From Methanocella sp. (GTDB taxonomy: Archaea > Halobacteriota > Methanocellia > Methanocellales > Methanocellaceae): a stretch of DNA of 47,958 nt. The stretch covers positions 1 to 47,958 of the forward strand of contig NZ_DATJPM010000002.1 in NCBI RefSeq assembly GCF_035506375.1, given 5' to 3'. A program made the position numbers and the translations under genes. Of this stretch, positions 1 through 7,582 are shown in pieces; the stretch's first letter is position 1; the number at the start of each line of letters is the position of its first letter. The notes beneath the pieces were generated by a model. The model made no database searches, had not been told where the DNA came from, and saw only the letters and a list, made by a program, of their open reading frames with translations.

Positions 1-140
1 GTATCCTTCGTGCCCTGATCGCCAATGAACCGGCTTTGTGTACTTTGTAACTTAATCTAAAAAGAAAACTCCGTGGGCCTCCGTGCTCTTCGTGCCTTTG
101 TGGTGAAAAATAGTGCCTCCGTACACTCCGTGTCTTAAAC
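1..140. repeat. Fragment of a dispersed CCTCCGTG/CTTTGTGGTG repeat family
   Basis: The first 140 bases carry several degenerate short motifs such as CCTTCGTGCC, GGGCCTCCGTGCTC, CTTCGTGCCTTTGTGGTG and GCCTCCGTACACTCCGTG. They resemble the CCTCTGTGG-type units at 19495-19800. No convincing gene lies here; the reading frame that crosses it on the plus strand is antisense to the gene at 163-480. It is probably one end of a repeat cluster cut by the window edge. Function unknown. Confidence 0.5.
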
Positions 141-162
141 AAGTATATCTGACACAGGTATT

Positions 163-480
163 TCACGGCACCTTTTCCCTGAGCCATAGCTGCTCATCCT
201 TATCCTCGATGACCTCGTACCGGCCTTCGAGCGACTTTTTAATTTCGTCGATCAGCTCGACCGCCGGCCTGGGCAGGAACTCGCCGGTGACAATGGCCAG
301 CTGGCGGCTTCCCGTGTCGACGTCGAAGCCGAAGGTAAAGAAGTCCGTGTCCCGGTCGAACATGGTGTCCTCGCCGATGGTGATAAAATCGCAGCTCTGC
401 AGGGGCATGCTCGTCTCGATGACGACGCGCCTGGCGAAATCGGTCTTCTTATCGACGACGTTCAGGATTATCCTATTCAT
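163..480 (-). CDS. Small hypothetical protein (105 aa)
   Basis: I do not recognise this protein. It is acidic and soluble with no membrane segment and no cysteine motif; the single Cys is near residue 30. The pattern of short hydrophobic strands followed by a helix (EFLPRPAVELIDEIKKSLEG) suggests a small alpha/beta fold. The start ATG is followed by MNRIILNVVDKK, and upstream (minus strand) a GGAGAAATGCC stretch gives a plausible ribosome-binding site. The C-terminus runs towards the repeat region at the window start. It is divergently oriented from the flavin-binding protein at 578, with about 100 bases between them that must hold both promoters. High third-position GC like its neighbours supports it as a real gene. 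Function unknown. Confidence 0.65.
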   Translation of the reverse strand: MNRIILNVVDKKTDFARRVVIETSMPLQSCDFITIGEDTMFDRDTDFFTFGFDVDTGSRQLAIVTGEFLPRPAVELIDEIKKSLEGRYEVIEDKDEQLWLREKVP

Positions 481-577
481 GGCATTTCTCCAGTGATAAT
501 TACCATTCGATGCAAGAAAAGCTTAATGCTTCGGGCCGATGACTATCTTATGAAATATTATTCGAATGGTGATATCA

Positions 578-976
578 ATGGTCAAACTGACGCAAGAAGT
601 TAAGGATTCCATGCAGGGCGTGAAAACCATTTTCCTCGCGACCTGCTCCCGGGCCGGCGTGCCCAACGTCGTCCCCATGACCATGTTCAAGATCCTGGAC
701 GATGAGACCATGCTCTTATCCGACCAGTTCATGCAGAAGAGCCTGTCGAACATGAAGGAGAACCCGCGCATCGCTATCTCCTACTGGAGCGAGAAGGGCG
801 GCTTCCAGATCAAGGGGACGGTCGCACTGCACACGAACGATCAGGTCTTCAAGGACGACGTGACGTGGGTCAAGGGCATGAAGCCGAACCTTAACCCGAA
901 GACGGCCATCGTCATGAAGATCACGGACGTCTTCATGGTCAAGCCCGGCCCCGAAGCCGGTAAAAAGATACTTTAA
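578..976 (+). CDS. Pyridoxamine 5'-phosphate oxidase-like FMN-binding split-barrel protein
   Basis: A 132-residue single-domain protein. The N-terminal helix is followed by strands typical of the split barrel (KTIFLATCSRAGVPNVVPM, then ISYW and FQIKGTVALH), the arrangement used by PNPOx-like flavoproteins to bind FMN or F420 at a dimer interface. The substrate cannot be read from the sequence; members in methanogens are often small flavin reductases of unknown partner. I prefer the ATG at 578 to the one at 566, because GGTGAT lies six to ten bases upstream of 578. Its stop codon overlaps by four bases the convergent end of the response-regulator gene, so the two genes meet tail to tail with no terminator space. 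Confidence 0.8.
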   Translation: MVKLTQEVKDSMQGVKTIFLATCSRAGVPNVVPMTMFKILDDETMLLSDQFMQKSLSNMKENPRIAISYWSEKGGFQIKGTVALHTNDQVFKDDVTWVKGMKPNLNPKTAIVMKITDVFMVKPGPEAGKKIL

Positions 977-1653
977 TATCTCTTTTTTGAGTTTCTTTTT
1001 TTCCTTTTCACGGGCTGTGCGGCGACGAGCATCTTCTCGATGCGCGACAGGTCGTCGGCCTGCTGGTCGAGCCCTTTCTTGAGGCAGGACAGCATCACGG
1101 CCTTCTGCTCCCCGACATCATCATCGTAGACGAGGGAATAAAGGCCGTACAGTTTCTTGATGGTCCGGTACTGGCTGAACTTCCGCATGTAGCGGTCCTT
1201 GAGCTCGGTCCTCATCTCCTTCTGGACGCCCGACTTGTTCGCCATGTCCATGATGCGCTCGACGTCCGTCTTCGCCGTGAGCACGTCCTCGACGGCCTCG
1301 CTCAGCTTTTCCAGGCTGGCGTCGGACTTCATGATGTAGTTCTCGATGAGCTGGGCCCGGTTCATGATGTCCTTGAGATCGAGTTCCACGCCCGTGATCA
1401 TGATGATGGGGATGTCCTTGAGCTCCGAGTCTTTTTTCATTACGCTGGCCACCTCCCACCCGTCCATGGGCTCCATGCGGATGTCCAGGAACAGCAGGTC
1501 CGGGCGGCTCTTGCGGGCAGCCTCGATACATTCGGCACCGCTGTAGGCCTTCAGCGTACGGTAGCCGATATTCTCCAGCTTGCCGGATATTACGTCCACT
1601 ATATCGGGCTCGTCGTCGGTGACCAGTATAAGTTTGTGCGGAGTCCTTGCCAT
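973..1653 (-). CDS. Response regulator with N-terminal receiver domain and alpha-helical C-terminus
   Basis: Residues 6-125 form a receiver (REC) domain: the acidic pair in LVTDDEPD, the phospho-acceptor Asp in LLFLDIRMEPMDGWE, and a Lys near residue 109 (YIMKSDASLEKL), preceded by the ITG switch position. The remaining roughly 100 residues are strongly helical and charged, with no recognisable DNA-binding or enzymatic domain, and end in a basic tail (KRKKRNSKKRY). It is likely a single-domain type archaeal response regulator signalling through protein contacts. No histidine kinase is encoded nearby, so its partner kinase is elsewhere. The start ATG at 1653 is preceded by AGGT at suitable spacing. 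A nested palindrome lies upstream at 1769-1806. Confidence 0.85.
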   Translation of the reverse strand: MARTPHKLILVTDDEPDIVDVISGKLENIGYRTLKAYSGAECIEAARKSRPDLLFLDIRMEPMDGWEVASVMKKDSELKDIPIIMITGVELDLKDIMNRAQLIENYIMKSDASLEKLSEAVEDVLTAKTDVERIMDMANKSGVQKEMRTELKDRYMRKFSQYRTIKKLYGLYSLVYDDDVGEQKAVMLSCLKKGLDQQADDLSRIEKMLVAAQPVKRKKRNSKKRY

Positions 1654-1768
1654 ATCGATACCTGTTTTTGTCTAAAACTATCTAAACGTTATGCTGAAAG
1701 TGGAATTCTATTAGTAATATCTTATACTTAATACTTTCACATTTATTCAAAAAGTCATATAATTAAAT

Positions 1769-1806
1769 CGGGCGTATGCCCATATGGGCATTTAGTTATA
1801 CGCCCG
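1769..1806. terminator. Nested palindrome between two minus-strand genes; possible terminator or operator
   Basis: Nine-base arms CGGGCGTAT (1769-1777) and ATACGCCCG (1798-1806) enclose a perfect 12-base palindrome GCCCATATGGGC (1778-1789). It lies 23 bases beyond the stop of the DUF883-like gene and about 115 bases upstream of the response regulator start. A GC-rich stem followed on the minus strand by an AT-rich stretch could end transcription of the upstream gene, but symmetry also fits a dimeric DNA-binding protein. Confidence 0.45.
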
Positions 1807-1829
1807 TGTAAGGGCCCGGAAGGGGCCGA

Positions 1830-2168
1830 TTACATCCTTTCCCTTATGGTCCGCCGGCCCATCAGAGCGACCATCGCTCCGAAGAGGATGCCGGCCCCGG
1901 CCGCGATGGCCACGCTTTCGAAGGGGTGGTCCCGTATGCCGGTCTTCACGTTGTCCACGTTCTTGTCTACCTCGGAGCGCACGTCGTCTACGGTGTCCAT
2001 CATCCGGTCCCTGTACTCGTTCGCGTTAAAGCCCCGGATGCTGTCCGCCATGCTCCTGATCGATCCTGCCACCTTTCCAGCCGTCCGGGCGCCCGTATCC
2101 TCGACGCGCTTCGCGGACTGCTCCATGGAGCTTGCCAGCTCTTCTTTTTTAGCCTTATAGTCAACCAT
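1830..2168 (-). CDS. DUF883/ElaB-like protein with C-terminal membrane anchor
   Basis: A 112-residue protein with a long amphipathic, probably coiled-coil stretch (residues about 1-80, rich in Lys, Glu, Asp and Arg), then a glycine-rich hydrophobic segment (VAIAAGAGILFGAMVALMG) and a basic tail RRTIRERM. This layout matches the DUF883 (ElaB/YqjD) type of stress-associated, tail-anchored proteins of bacteria; in archaea the role is unknown. An upstream in-frame start would add 16 residues, but the ATG at 2168 is chosen because a GGGGG run lies eight bases before it and the extension has no protein-like character. It follows the ech operon on the same strand, separated by about 140 bases, so probably has its own promoter. 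Confidence 0.7.
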   Translation of the reverse strand: MVDYKAKKEELASSMEQSAKRVEDTGARTAGKVAGSIRSMADSIRGFNANEYRDRMMDTVDDVRSEVDKNVDNVKTGIRDHPFESVAIAAGAGILFGAMVALMGRRTIRERM

Positions 2169-2310
2169 CGTAAACCCCCATGTTATAGCGTAATGTAGCG
2201 CAGTATGCGAATCCACGTTATTTTTTAACTGTAGCGTTTATAATCGTTATTAAAAGAAAAATCGGGGACTGATAAAAAAGGATATAAGCCGCCCCCATGG
2301 TCAGCGATTG

Positions 2311-2748
2311 TTACTTTTTAGCTTCTTCGGGCTTATCCGGGACGGGCTTGCCCTCGGCGTCGGCCGCCTTTTTTGCCGCTTCCATCTTCCGCTTCTTGAT
2401 AATGGGCGCGTTCTCGTTGGTCACCAGCGTGTAGATGGTCAAACGCTCTCGGGAGGGCTTAGTGTACACCTCGTTCTGGGAGATGGCGTTGGTCGGGCAG
2501 ACCCGGACACAGGTGCCGCAGCGGATACACTGAGTGTTCAGGTATTCGATGGTCGTCTCCTCTTTGTGTATTATGATGCACTCAGCAGGACACGACCGCT
2601 GGCATAGCTGGCACAGGATGCACTTGGTGCCATCAAAGGTCACGTCCGCCCTCGTTCCCGGGAAATGCTGGTACGGGGTAAACGGGTAATTGGACGTATA
2701 AGGCTTGCTTACGGCGTTCTTAAGGATATTTTCGAGTATGTCCAGCAT
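2311..2748 (-). CDS. echF: Ech hydrogenase subunit F, 2x[4Fe-4S] ferredoxin-like (EchF)
   Basis: This polyferredoxin-type subunit passes electrons between ferredoxin and the small subunit of the membrane hydrogenase. Two four-cysteine clusters are visible: C-I-L-C-Q-L-C-Q-R-S-C-P and C-I-R-C-G-T-C-V-R-V-C-P, the NuoI-like arrangement. The first 40 residues match the membrane-peripheral N-terminal helix of EchF, and the C-terminus is a Lys/Glu/Ala-rich tail of about 35 residues. It is the last gene of echABCDEF. A GTG at 2757 overlaps the echE stop by four bases, but the ATG at 2748 has AGGTGA six bases upstream, so that start is used here. Identification rests on both motif and operon position. 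Confidence 0.9.
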   Translation of the reverse strand: MLDILENILKNAVSKPYTSNYPFTPYQHFPGTRADVTFDGTKCILCQLCQRSCPAECIIIHKEETTIEYLNTQCIRCGTCVRVCPTNAISQNEVYTKPSRERLTIYTLVTNENAPIIKKRKMEAAKKAADAEGKPVPDKPEEAKK

Positions 2749-2753
2749 GGTTA

Positions 2754-3836
2754 TCACCTGTCAAAGCACCCGATACACGGGTCGAACGTTATCGTGATGA
2801 GGCCGACGTCCGCCAGGTAGGAGCCCTTGATGAGCGGTGCGATGCCCAGGCCGTTCCCGTACGTCGATGTCCGGATCTTGACGCGGTCCAGCTCCTTCGA
2901 CTTCTTGCCCCGGACGTAATAGAACAGCTCGCCCCGCGGGGCCTCTACCCTCGCGAAATTCTCGCCCTCGGGCATGGCCTTGGCCTTTGCGAAGAGCTCG
3001 TCGGGCGTGCCTTCCAGCAGCGGTACAAGCTGGCGGATGAGGTCGATGGACTGGAAGATCTCCCGGACCCTTACCAGAGAGCGGGCCCAGCAGTCGCCGT
3101 CCTTCTCAACTATAGGCGTGACCTTGACCTCCTTGTATAGCAGGTAGGGCGCAGCGTGTCTCACGTCGTAGGGGACATTACTGCCTCGGGCCACAGGCCC
3201 GACGACGCCAAGCTCCTTCGCCATCTTCTCGGTCATGACGCCGACGCCCTGCATCCTCTCCTTGATCGTGTAGCTGTTGACGATCATCTTCTCCAGGTCA
3301 CGGGCGCGCTTTTCGATATCGTCGCAGAAATCGAGGATCTCCTTGCCCATTTCGGGGCCTATATTCCGGGTGACGCCGCCGACGATGTTGATGCCGTGGA
3401 GCACGCGGTTGCCCGTCGTGCGCTCGAACACGTCGAGCACCTGCTCCCTGTTCCGGAAGCACAGCATGAACAAATTCTCGAAGCCGATAGACTCGAGCGT
3501 CAGGCCGATGGCCAAAAAGTGGCTATGGAGCCTCTCCAGCTCCAGCATGATCGTCCTGATGATGGCCGCCCGGCGGGGCAGTTCCAGGCCCGCCATCGTG
3601 CCCTCGACCGCCAGGCAGTAGCAGGTCGAGTGGTGCTGGGTGCAGATAGCGCATACGCGCTCCGATAGATAGGCGCCCTTATTATAGTCCCATTCGAATT
3701 TTTTCTCGAGCCCCCTGTGGACATAGCCCGCCTCGAGATCCACGCCCTTCACGATCTCGCCATCCATGGTAAGCTTCAGGCGCAGCGGCTCGATCCAGAC
3801 GGGGTGCTGGGGGCCGAACTGTATGCTCGTCCTCAT
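2754..3836 (-). CDS. echE: Ech hydrogenase [NiFe] large subunit (EchE)
   Basis: Catalytic large subunit carrying the NiFe site. The N-terminal pair of nickel-ligating cysteines is in RVCAICTQHH (C62, C65) and the C-terminal pair in DPCIGCFDR (C354, C357). The protein ends exactly after this motif, so there is no C-terminal extension of the kind usually removed by a maturation protease. The 360-residue length and NuoD-like body (HRGLEKKFEW, IVGGVTRNIGPEMG) match group 4 Ech hydrogenases. It couples reversible H2 formation to ferredoxin oxidation at the membrane. It follows echD by one base and its stop overlaps a possible GTG start of echF, indicating tight translational coupling. Confidence 0.93.
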   Translation of the reverse strand: MRTSIQFGPQHPVWIEPLRLKLTMDGEIVKGVDLEAGYVHRGLEKKFEWDYNKGAYLSERVCAICTQHHSTCYCLAVEGTMAGLELPRRAAIIRTIMLELERLHSHFLAIGLTLESIGFENLFMLCFRNREQVLDVFERTTGNRVLHGINIVGGVTRNIGPEMGKEILDFCDDIEKRARDLEKMIVNSYTIKERMQGVGVMTEKMAKELGVVGPVARGSNVPYDVRHAAPYLLYKEVKVTPIVEKDGDCWARSLVRVREIFQSIDLIRQLVPLLEGTPDELFAKAKAMPEGENFARVEAPRGELFYYVRGKKSKELDRVKIRTSTYGNGLGIAPLIKGSYLADVGLITITFDPCIGCFDR

Positions 3837-3837
3837 G

Positions 3838-4173
3838 TCATTTCCTCCTCAATGGGGCGTTGATGCTCGGGTGCAGGAAAAACCGCCCGGGCACGTTTTT
3901 TACGCGCACGCCGAACATCTCGCACAGCTCATTCTCCGCGATGTACGCCGCGGGGATGATGGGCGTTATGCTCTCGATCTCCTCGTTGCCTCCGGCCTTC
4001 GGCACGACGACCCGGTAGTTCTCTGTCCGGCCGATGCCGGTGTGGAAGAAGTATATTACCTCGATGTTCTCGCCGGTGTCCACGCCGACGATGGTGATGA
4101 GCCTCGCGTCCCGGGCCTTCAGGCCGTTCACGATGCCCTGGAGCTCGGCCTGGGTGACGGTCTTCGCTTCCAT
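3838..4173 (-). CDS. echD: Ech hydrogenase subunit D, NuoC-like (EchD)
   Basis: A 111-residue soluble subunit resembling the NuoC/30-kDa family: a strand-rich domain containing YFFHTGIGRTENYRVVVPKAGG, the ESITPIIPAAYIAENELCEMFGV segment characteristic of this family, and RFFLHP near the end. It has no cofactor; in Ech it connects the large subunit to the rest of the hydrophilic arm. Short length is normal for EchD compared with NuoC. Its ATG overlaps the echC stop by one base (TAATG), so translation is coupled. Position between echC and echE is as in Methanosarcina barkeri Ech. Confidence 0.9.
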   Translation of the reverse strand: MEAKTVTQAELQGIVNGLKARDARLITIVGVDTGENIEVIYFFHTGIGRTENYRVVVPKAGGNEEIESITPIIPAAYIAENELCEMFGVRVKNVPGRFFLHPSINAPLRRK

Positions 4174-4652
4174 TAAGCCGCCCCCTTCGCTTTCTCTTTT
4201 CTTTCTTCCAGAAGCTTCTTCTCCTTTTCATTCAGTATGTCCAGCGCCAGCACCAGGCCGTCGATCACGGCCTCCGGCCGCACGTTGCAGCCGGGCACGT
4301 AGACGTCCACGGGGATGACCTTATCGACTCCGCCGCAGTGGCCGTAGCATCCCTGGTAGATGCCCCCCGTGCTCGCGCACGTCCCGACGGCGATGACCGC
4401 CTTGGGGTCGGGCATCTGGTCGTACAGGTTCTTGATGATGTCCTTATATTTGATGGTGACGGGGCCGACGACGAGCATGATGTCGGCGTGCTTCGGGTTG
4501 CCCGTGCTCATCACGCCGAAACGGCTCACGTCGTACCTCGGCGTCAGGCACGCTAATATTTCCAGGTCGCATCCGTTGCATCCGCCGCTGCCCACGTGCA
4601 GGACCCAGGGCGATTTTTTCCTTGAAAGCTCCGTCAGAGTCATGCGATCCAC
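4173..4652 (-). CDS. echC: Ech hydrogenase small subunit, NuoB-like (EchC)
   Basis: Small subunit that holds the [4Fe-4S] cluster next to the NiFe site. The four cluster cysteines are visible: C25 and C28 in GSGGCNGCDLE, C92 in AVGTCASTGG and C122 in VPGCNVRPEA. The 159-residue length is typical for EchC, which lacks the extra clusters of soluble hydrogenase small subunits. The C-terminal 30 residues are a charged Lys/Glu-rich helix. The start overlaps the end of echB by 13 bases. Together with EchE it forms the catalytic core that exchanges electrons with EchF and drives ion movement through EchA and EchB. Confidence 0.92.
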   Translation of the reverse strand: MDRMTLTELSRKKSPWVLHVGSGGCNGCDLEILACLTPRYDVSRFGVMSTGNPKHADIMLVVGPVTIKYKDIIKNLYDQMPDPKAVIAVGTCASTGGIYQGCYGHCGGVDKVIPVDVYVPGCNVRPEAVIDGLVLALDILNEKEKKLLEERKEKAKGAA

Positions 4653-5536
4653 TTCCCGGTCATGACGATATATATCAGGTTAATTATCAGCAATGCCATT
4701 CCAACTATGAATACTTGCTTCAGCATCTGGTCGACCCTGAGCCTCGCCGTCAAGTTATCGGTGATGATGAGGAAAACGTAGGCAATGAGCATAAGCAGTA
4801 TCTGCATGATCCAGCCCGGTACGACAAGGCCTCCCAGGGCGGCGTCCTTCACGAAGAACAGGCTGATGAACCAGAGGATGAAGAACAGCTCGTAGAAGTG
4901 CGTAACGTACAGGAGCCCTAAATATTTACCCGAGTACTCCGTCTCCGGCCCCTGGGCGATCTCCTGGTGCGCGTCCGAGATATCGAAGGGCGACTTCCTG
5001 GCTTTGATCGGCAGTATGATGAAAATGGCCAGCAGCGCCAGCGGCAGCGTGTACAGGAGCGGCTGCGCCGCGGTATAGATGGAGCCGATCTCGAAGCTCC
5101 CCGTCACGAGCCTTATGAGGAATACGGCGAACAGTAGTATCGGCTCGTAGATCAGCATCTGCATAAGTTCCCTGGTCGCCCCGACGTAGCCGAACTGGGA
5201 GCGCGTGCTGTACCCGGCCAGCACCAAAAATATGAACGACAGGCCGAAGATGAACGTGGTGATAAGCAGATCGTATTGGAACAGCATGAGCGTCAAGCTC
5301 AGGATGACGGTGAGCATGTACGCCACCCCGAAGACCAGGTACGTCTTGTTGACGACCTTGTCCTCCTTGCCGAAGAGCTTTATCACGTCATAGAACGGCT
5401 GAACGATGGGCGGGCCCGCCCTGTTCTGGATCCGGGCCGTGACCTTGCGGTCGATGCCAATCAAAAGGCCGCCGATGAACGGCGAAATCACGAGCAGCAC
5501 GAGAGGTATGCCATAGGTGGTGAGCGGGTCCGCCAC
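4640..5536 (-). CDS. echB: Ech hydrogenase membrane subunit B, NuoH-like (EchB)
   Basis: A 298-residue integral membrane protein with about eight hydrophobic segments. It contains the NuoH signature region: GLLIGIDRKVTARIQNRAGPP near the N-terminus and KARKSPFDISDAHQEIAQGPE in a cytoplasmic loop, with acidic residues thought to join the ion pathway to the hydrophilic module. It anchors the catalytic subunits to the membrane. The start is a GTG one base after the echA stop, with GGTGAT located within the end of echA as ribosome-binding site. Gene order and size agree with EchB. Confidence 0.92.
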   Translation of the reverse strand: MADPLTTYGIPLVLLVISPFIGGLLIGIDRKVTARIQNRAGPPIVQPFYDVIKLFGKEDKVVNKTYLVFGVAYMLTVILSLTLMLFQYDLLITTFIFGLSFIFLVLAGYSTRSQFGYVGATRELMQMLIYEPILLFAVFLIRLVTGSFEIGSIYTAAQPLLYTLPLALLAIFIILPIKARKSPFDISDAHQEIAQGPETEYSGKYLGLLYVTHFYELFFILWFISLFFVKDAALGGLVVPGWIMQILLMLIAYVFLIITDNLTARLRVDQMLKQVFIVGMALLIINLIYIVMTGKWIA

Positions 5537-5537
5537 T

Positions 5538-7445
5538 TTAGATCACCGCCGCGATGAATAATGCCACGAGCAGCAGTACGCCGACGGGGTCGAGGTACTT
5601 CAGGATTACGCTCTCACCTATCATGCTCTGGAAGAAGCCGCCGCCCAGCTCCGGCTCATCGCCGGTGCCGCAGGCGTAAGTGTGCGTGACCGCCGTTTTC
5701 GGCACGCGGATGGCGATCCACGGGACCAGTATGATGATCAGGAATATGATCAAAAAGCCCAGGGGCGAGAACCCGCCGATGGCGCTCTGGATGGTCCAGC
5801 CCGTGATGAGCTGCGACGGCTCCATGCCATAGACCGCCGGCAAATTAATGAGCTTATCGAAGAAGATCGTGGTCAGCGCCACGGACACGAAGACGCCCAG
5901 GACCAGCACGATGAGCGGCAGCTCCATGAACCAGTCGTGGTGCGATGTCTTCGGAGCATCGAAGGGCTTGGTCGCCAGCAGCTTTCCGGCCCACCTGGAA
6001 TAGTAGAAGACCGAGAAGATGCTGCCGAATATGATGAAGAATATGTCCACCAGCGAGAGGCTGATCGACGTGAACGTGGACACGGACTGGAAGGCTAGCC
6101 ACTTGCCCACGAACACGCCGAACGGGGGGGCCATCAGCGAAATTAAGCCTATGACCATGATGTAGGCCACCAGGGGCATGCGGTTCACGAGGCCCTCCAT
6201 GGAATCAATGTCCCGGGCGCCCGTTTCGTGCTGTACCTCGCCGACGCATAAGAACATCAGGCCTTTGGAGACCGCGTGGAACACCAGCAGCGCGACGGCC
6301 GCCGTCAGGGCGAGCCCCGTGTTGATGCCGGCACACATGGCGATGAGCCCGAGGTAGCTGATGGTCGAGTAGGCCAGGATGCGCTTGGTATCCGTCTGGC
6401 TCACCGCCAGAAAAGCGCAGAACATGAAGGAGAAGCCGCCGATGACCGCTATAATGGTCGAGAGCAGGCTGCCCACGATGAGCGGAGCGATCCGGATCAG
6501 GAGGTAAACTCCCGCGTTCACCATCGTGGACGAGTGGAGTAATGCCGATACGGGCGTGGGGGCCACCATGGCGCCCGTCAGCCACGAGTTAAAGGGCATG
6601 AGCGCCGACTTGGTGAAAGCGCCGAAGGCCATGAATGCGAACGGGAGAGCGATCGCAGCCGCCGGCAGGAACGACAGGAAGCCCGGCAGGCCGGCCTTCA
6701 TGCCGGTCAGCTCCGACAGGAACGTGGTCCCGTAGGACGCCTCGATGAGCAGGATGCCGCATATCAGCGAAACGCCGCCCAGCAGGTTCATCCACAGCGC
6801 CCGGTCGGACGCCTTTATGGAAGCGTCATCGTGATAGTGTCTTATTAAGAGGAACGAGCAGAGCGTCGTGACCTCCCAGAAGAAGAACATCCAGGTCAGG
6901 TCGTTCGCGAAGATCAGCGCGTTCATATCTCCAAGGAAGACCATCATGACCAGGAAAAAGGGGCTGACACGCTTATCGCCCTTCATGTAGCCGATGGAGT
7001 ATATGAGGATGAGCGAGCCGATGATGGACACGATGAGGCACATGACGATGGCCAGGTTATCCACGACGAATGTGACGCCCCCGGCATGGGCCGTTTTAGG
7101 CATAATGAACTCGAAATAGGCGAGCGGTATCAACTGTAATATGGCCAGGAGTACGGCCTTATACTCTTTATCCTTGATACCGAAGTAAATGAACGTCAGT
7201 AGCAGCAGAAAGTCGAGTACCAGGATGATCGGCGACAGCGGGACGCTGAAGCCTCCCAGCCCGATGGATTCGGCGGTCAGGGTTTGCTGTCCGCCGTACA
7301 ACAGCAATAGAGAAGCTACCGTGAGGACGAGGGAGCAGAGGATGACCACGTATTTCTTCAGCTCGTAGCCCGGTATCAGGTAGCAGACGATGCCTAATAA
7401 TGCAGGCACCATCGTCATTAGTAATAATAGAAGTGAAACATCCAT
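5538..7445 (-). CDS. echA: Ech hydrogenase membrane subunit A, NuoL/Mrp antiporter-like (EchA)
   Basis: A 635-residue polytopic membrane protein with about 15-16 hydrophobic segments, homologous to the antiporter-like NuoL/M/N subunits. Family landmarks include the motif FFFWEVTTLCSFLLIRHYHD, the charged AFTKSALMPFNSWLTGAM helix and the LLHSSTMVNAGVYLLIR region with conserved Lys and His positions in the proton path. It is the first gene of the operon, with ATG at 7445 preceded by GGTGAC. A TATA-like element lies about 40 bases upstream. It should carry ion translocation driven by ferredoxin-dependent H2 turnover; H+ or Na+ specificity cannot be decided from sequence. Confidence 0.92.
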   Translation of the reverse strand: MDVSLLLLLMTMVPALLGIVCYLIPGYELKKYVVILCSLVLTVASLLLLYGGQQTLTAESIGLGGFSVPLSPIILVLDFLLLLTFIYFGIKDKEYKAVLLAILQLIPLAYFEFIMPKTAHAGGVTFVVDNLAIVMCLIVSIIGSLILIYSIGYMKGDKRVSPFFLVMMVFLGDMNALIFANDLTWMFFFWEVTTLCSFLLIRHYHDDASIKASDRALWMNLLGGVSLICGILLIEASYGTTFLSELTGMKAGLPGFLSFLPAAAIALPFAFMAFGAFTKSALMPFNSWLTGAMVAPTPVSALLHSSTMVNAGVYLLIRIAPLIVGSLLSTIIAVIGGFSFMFCAFLAVSQTDTKRILAYSTISYLGLIAMCAGINTGLALTAAVALLVFHAVSKGLMFLCVGEVQHETGARDIDSMEGLVNRMPLVAYIMVIGLISLMAPPFGVFVGKWLAFQSVSTFTSISLSLVDIFFIIFGSIFSVFYYSRWAGKLLATKPFDAPKTSHHDWFMELPLIVLVLGVFVSVALTTIFFDKLINLPAVYGMEPSQLITGWTIQSAIGGFSPLGFLIIFLIIILVPWIAIRVPKTAVTHTYACGTGDEPELGGGFFQSMIGESVILKYLDPVGVLLLVALFIAAVI

Positions 7446-7480
7446 AGAGTCACCAGGCGTGTAGAATATAATTGTAAATC

Positions 7481-7493
7481 ATTATATTTATAA
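7481..7493 (-). promoter_or_regulatory. Likely TATA box of the ech operon
   Basis: On the minus strand TTATAAATATAAT ends about 36 bases before the echA ATG, and a GGTGAC ribosome-binding site lies a few bases before the start. The 137-base gap between echA and the divergent HAD phosphatase gene must hold both promoters; on the plus strand CTTTTTAAG near 7551-7560 could serve the phosphatase. Confidence 0.55.
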
Positions 7494-7582
7494 CCAATGG
7501 CACGCTTCCCTGCAACAAAATAGAGGCTACGTGCCTGTAAATTTGAAAAACTTTTTAAGCGCGTCCGCCGTAGCTGAAAGTA

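Noticed and set aside
113..496. 127-residue plus-strand frame
   Set aside because: Antisense to the better-supported minus-strand gene at 163-480, with low-complexity Ser-rich sequence and no ribosome-binding site.
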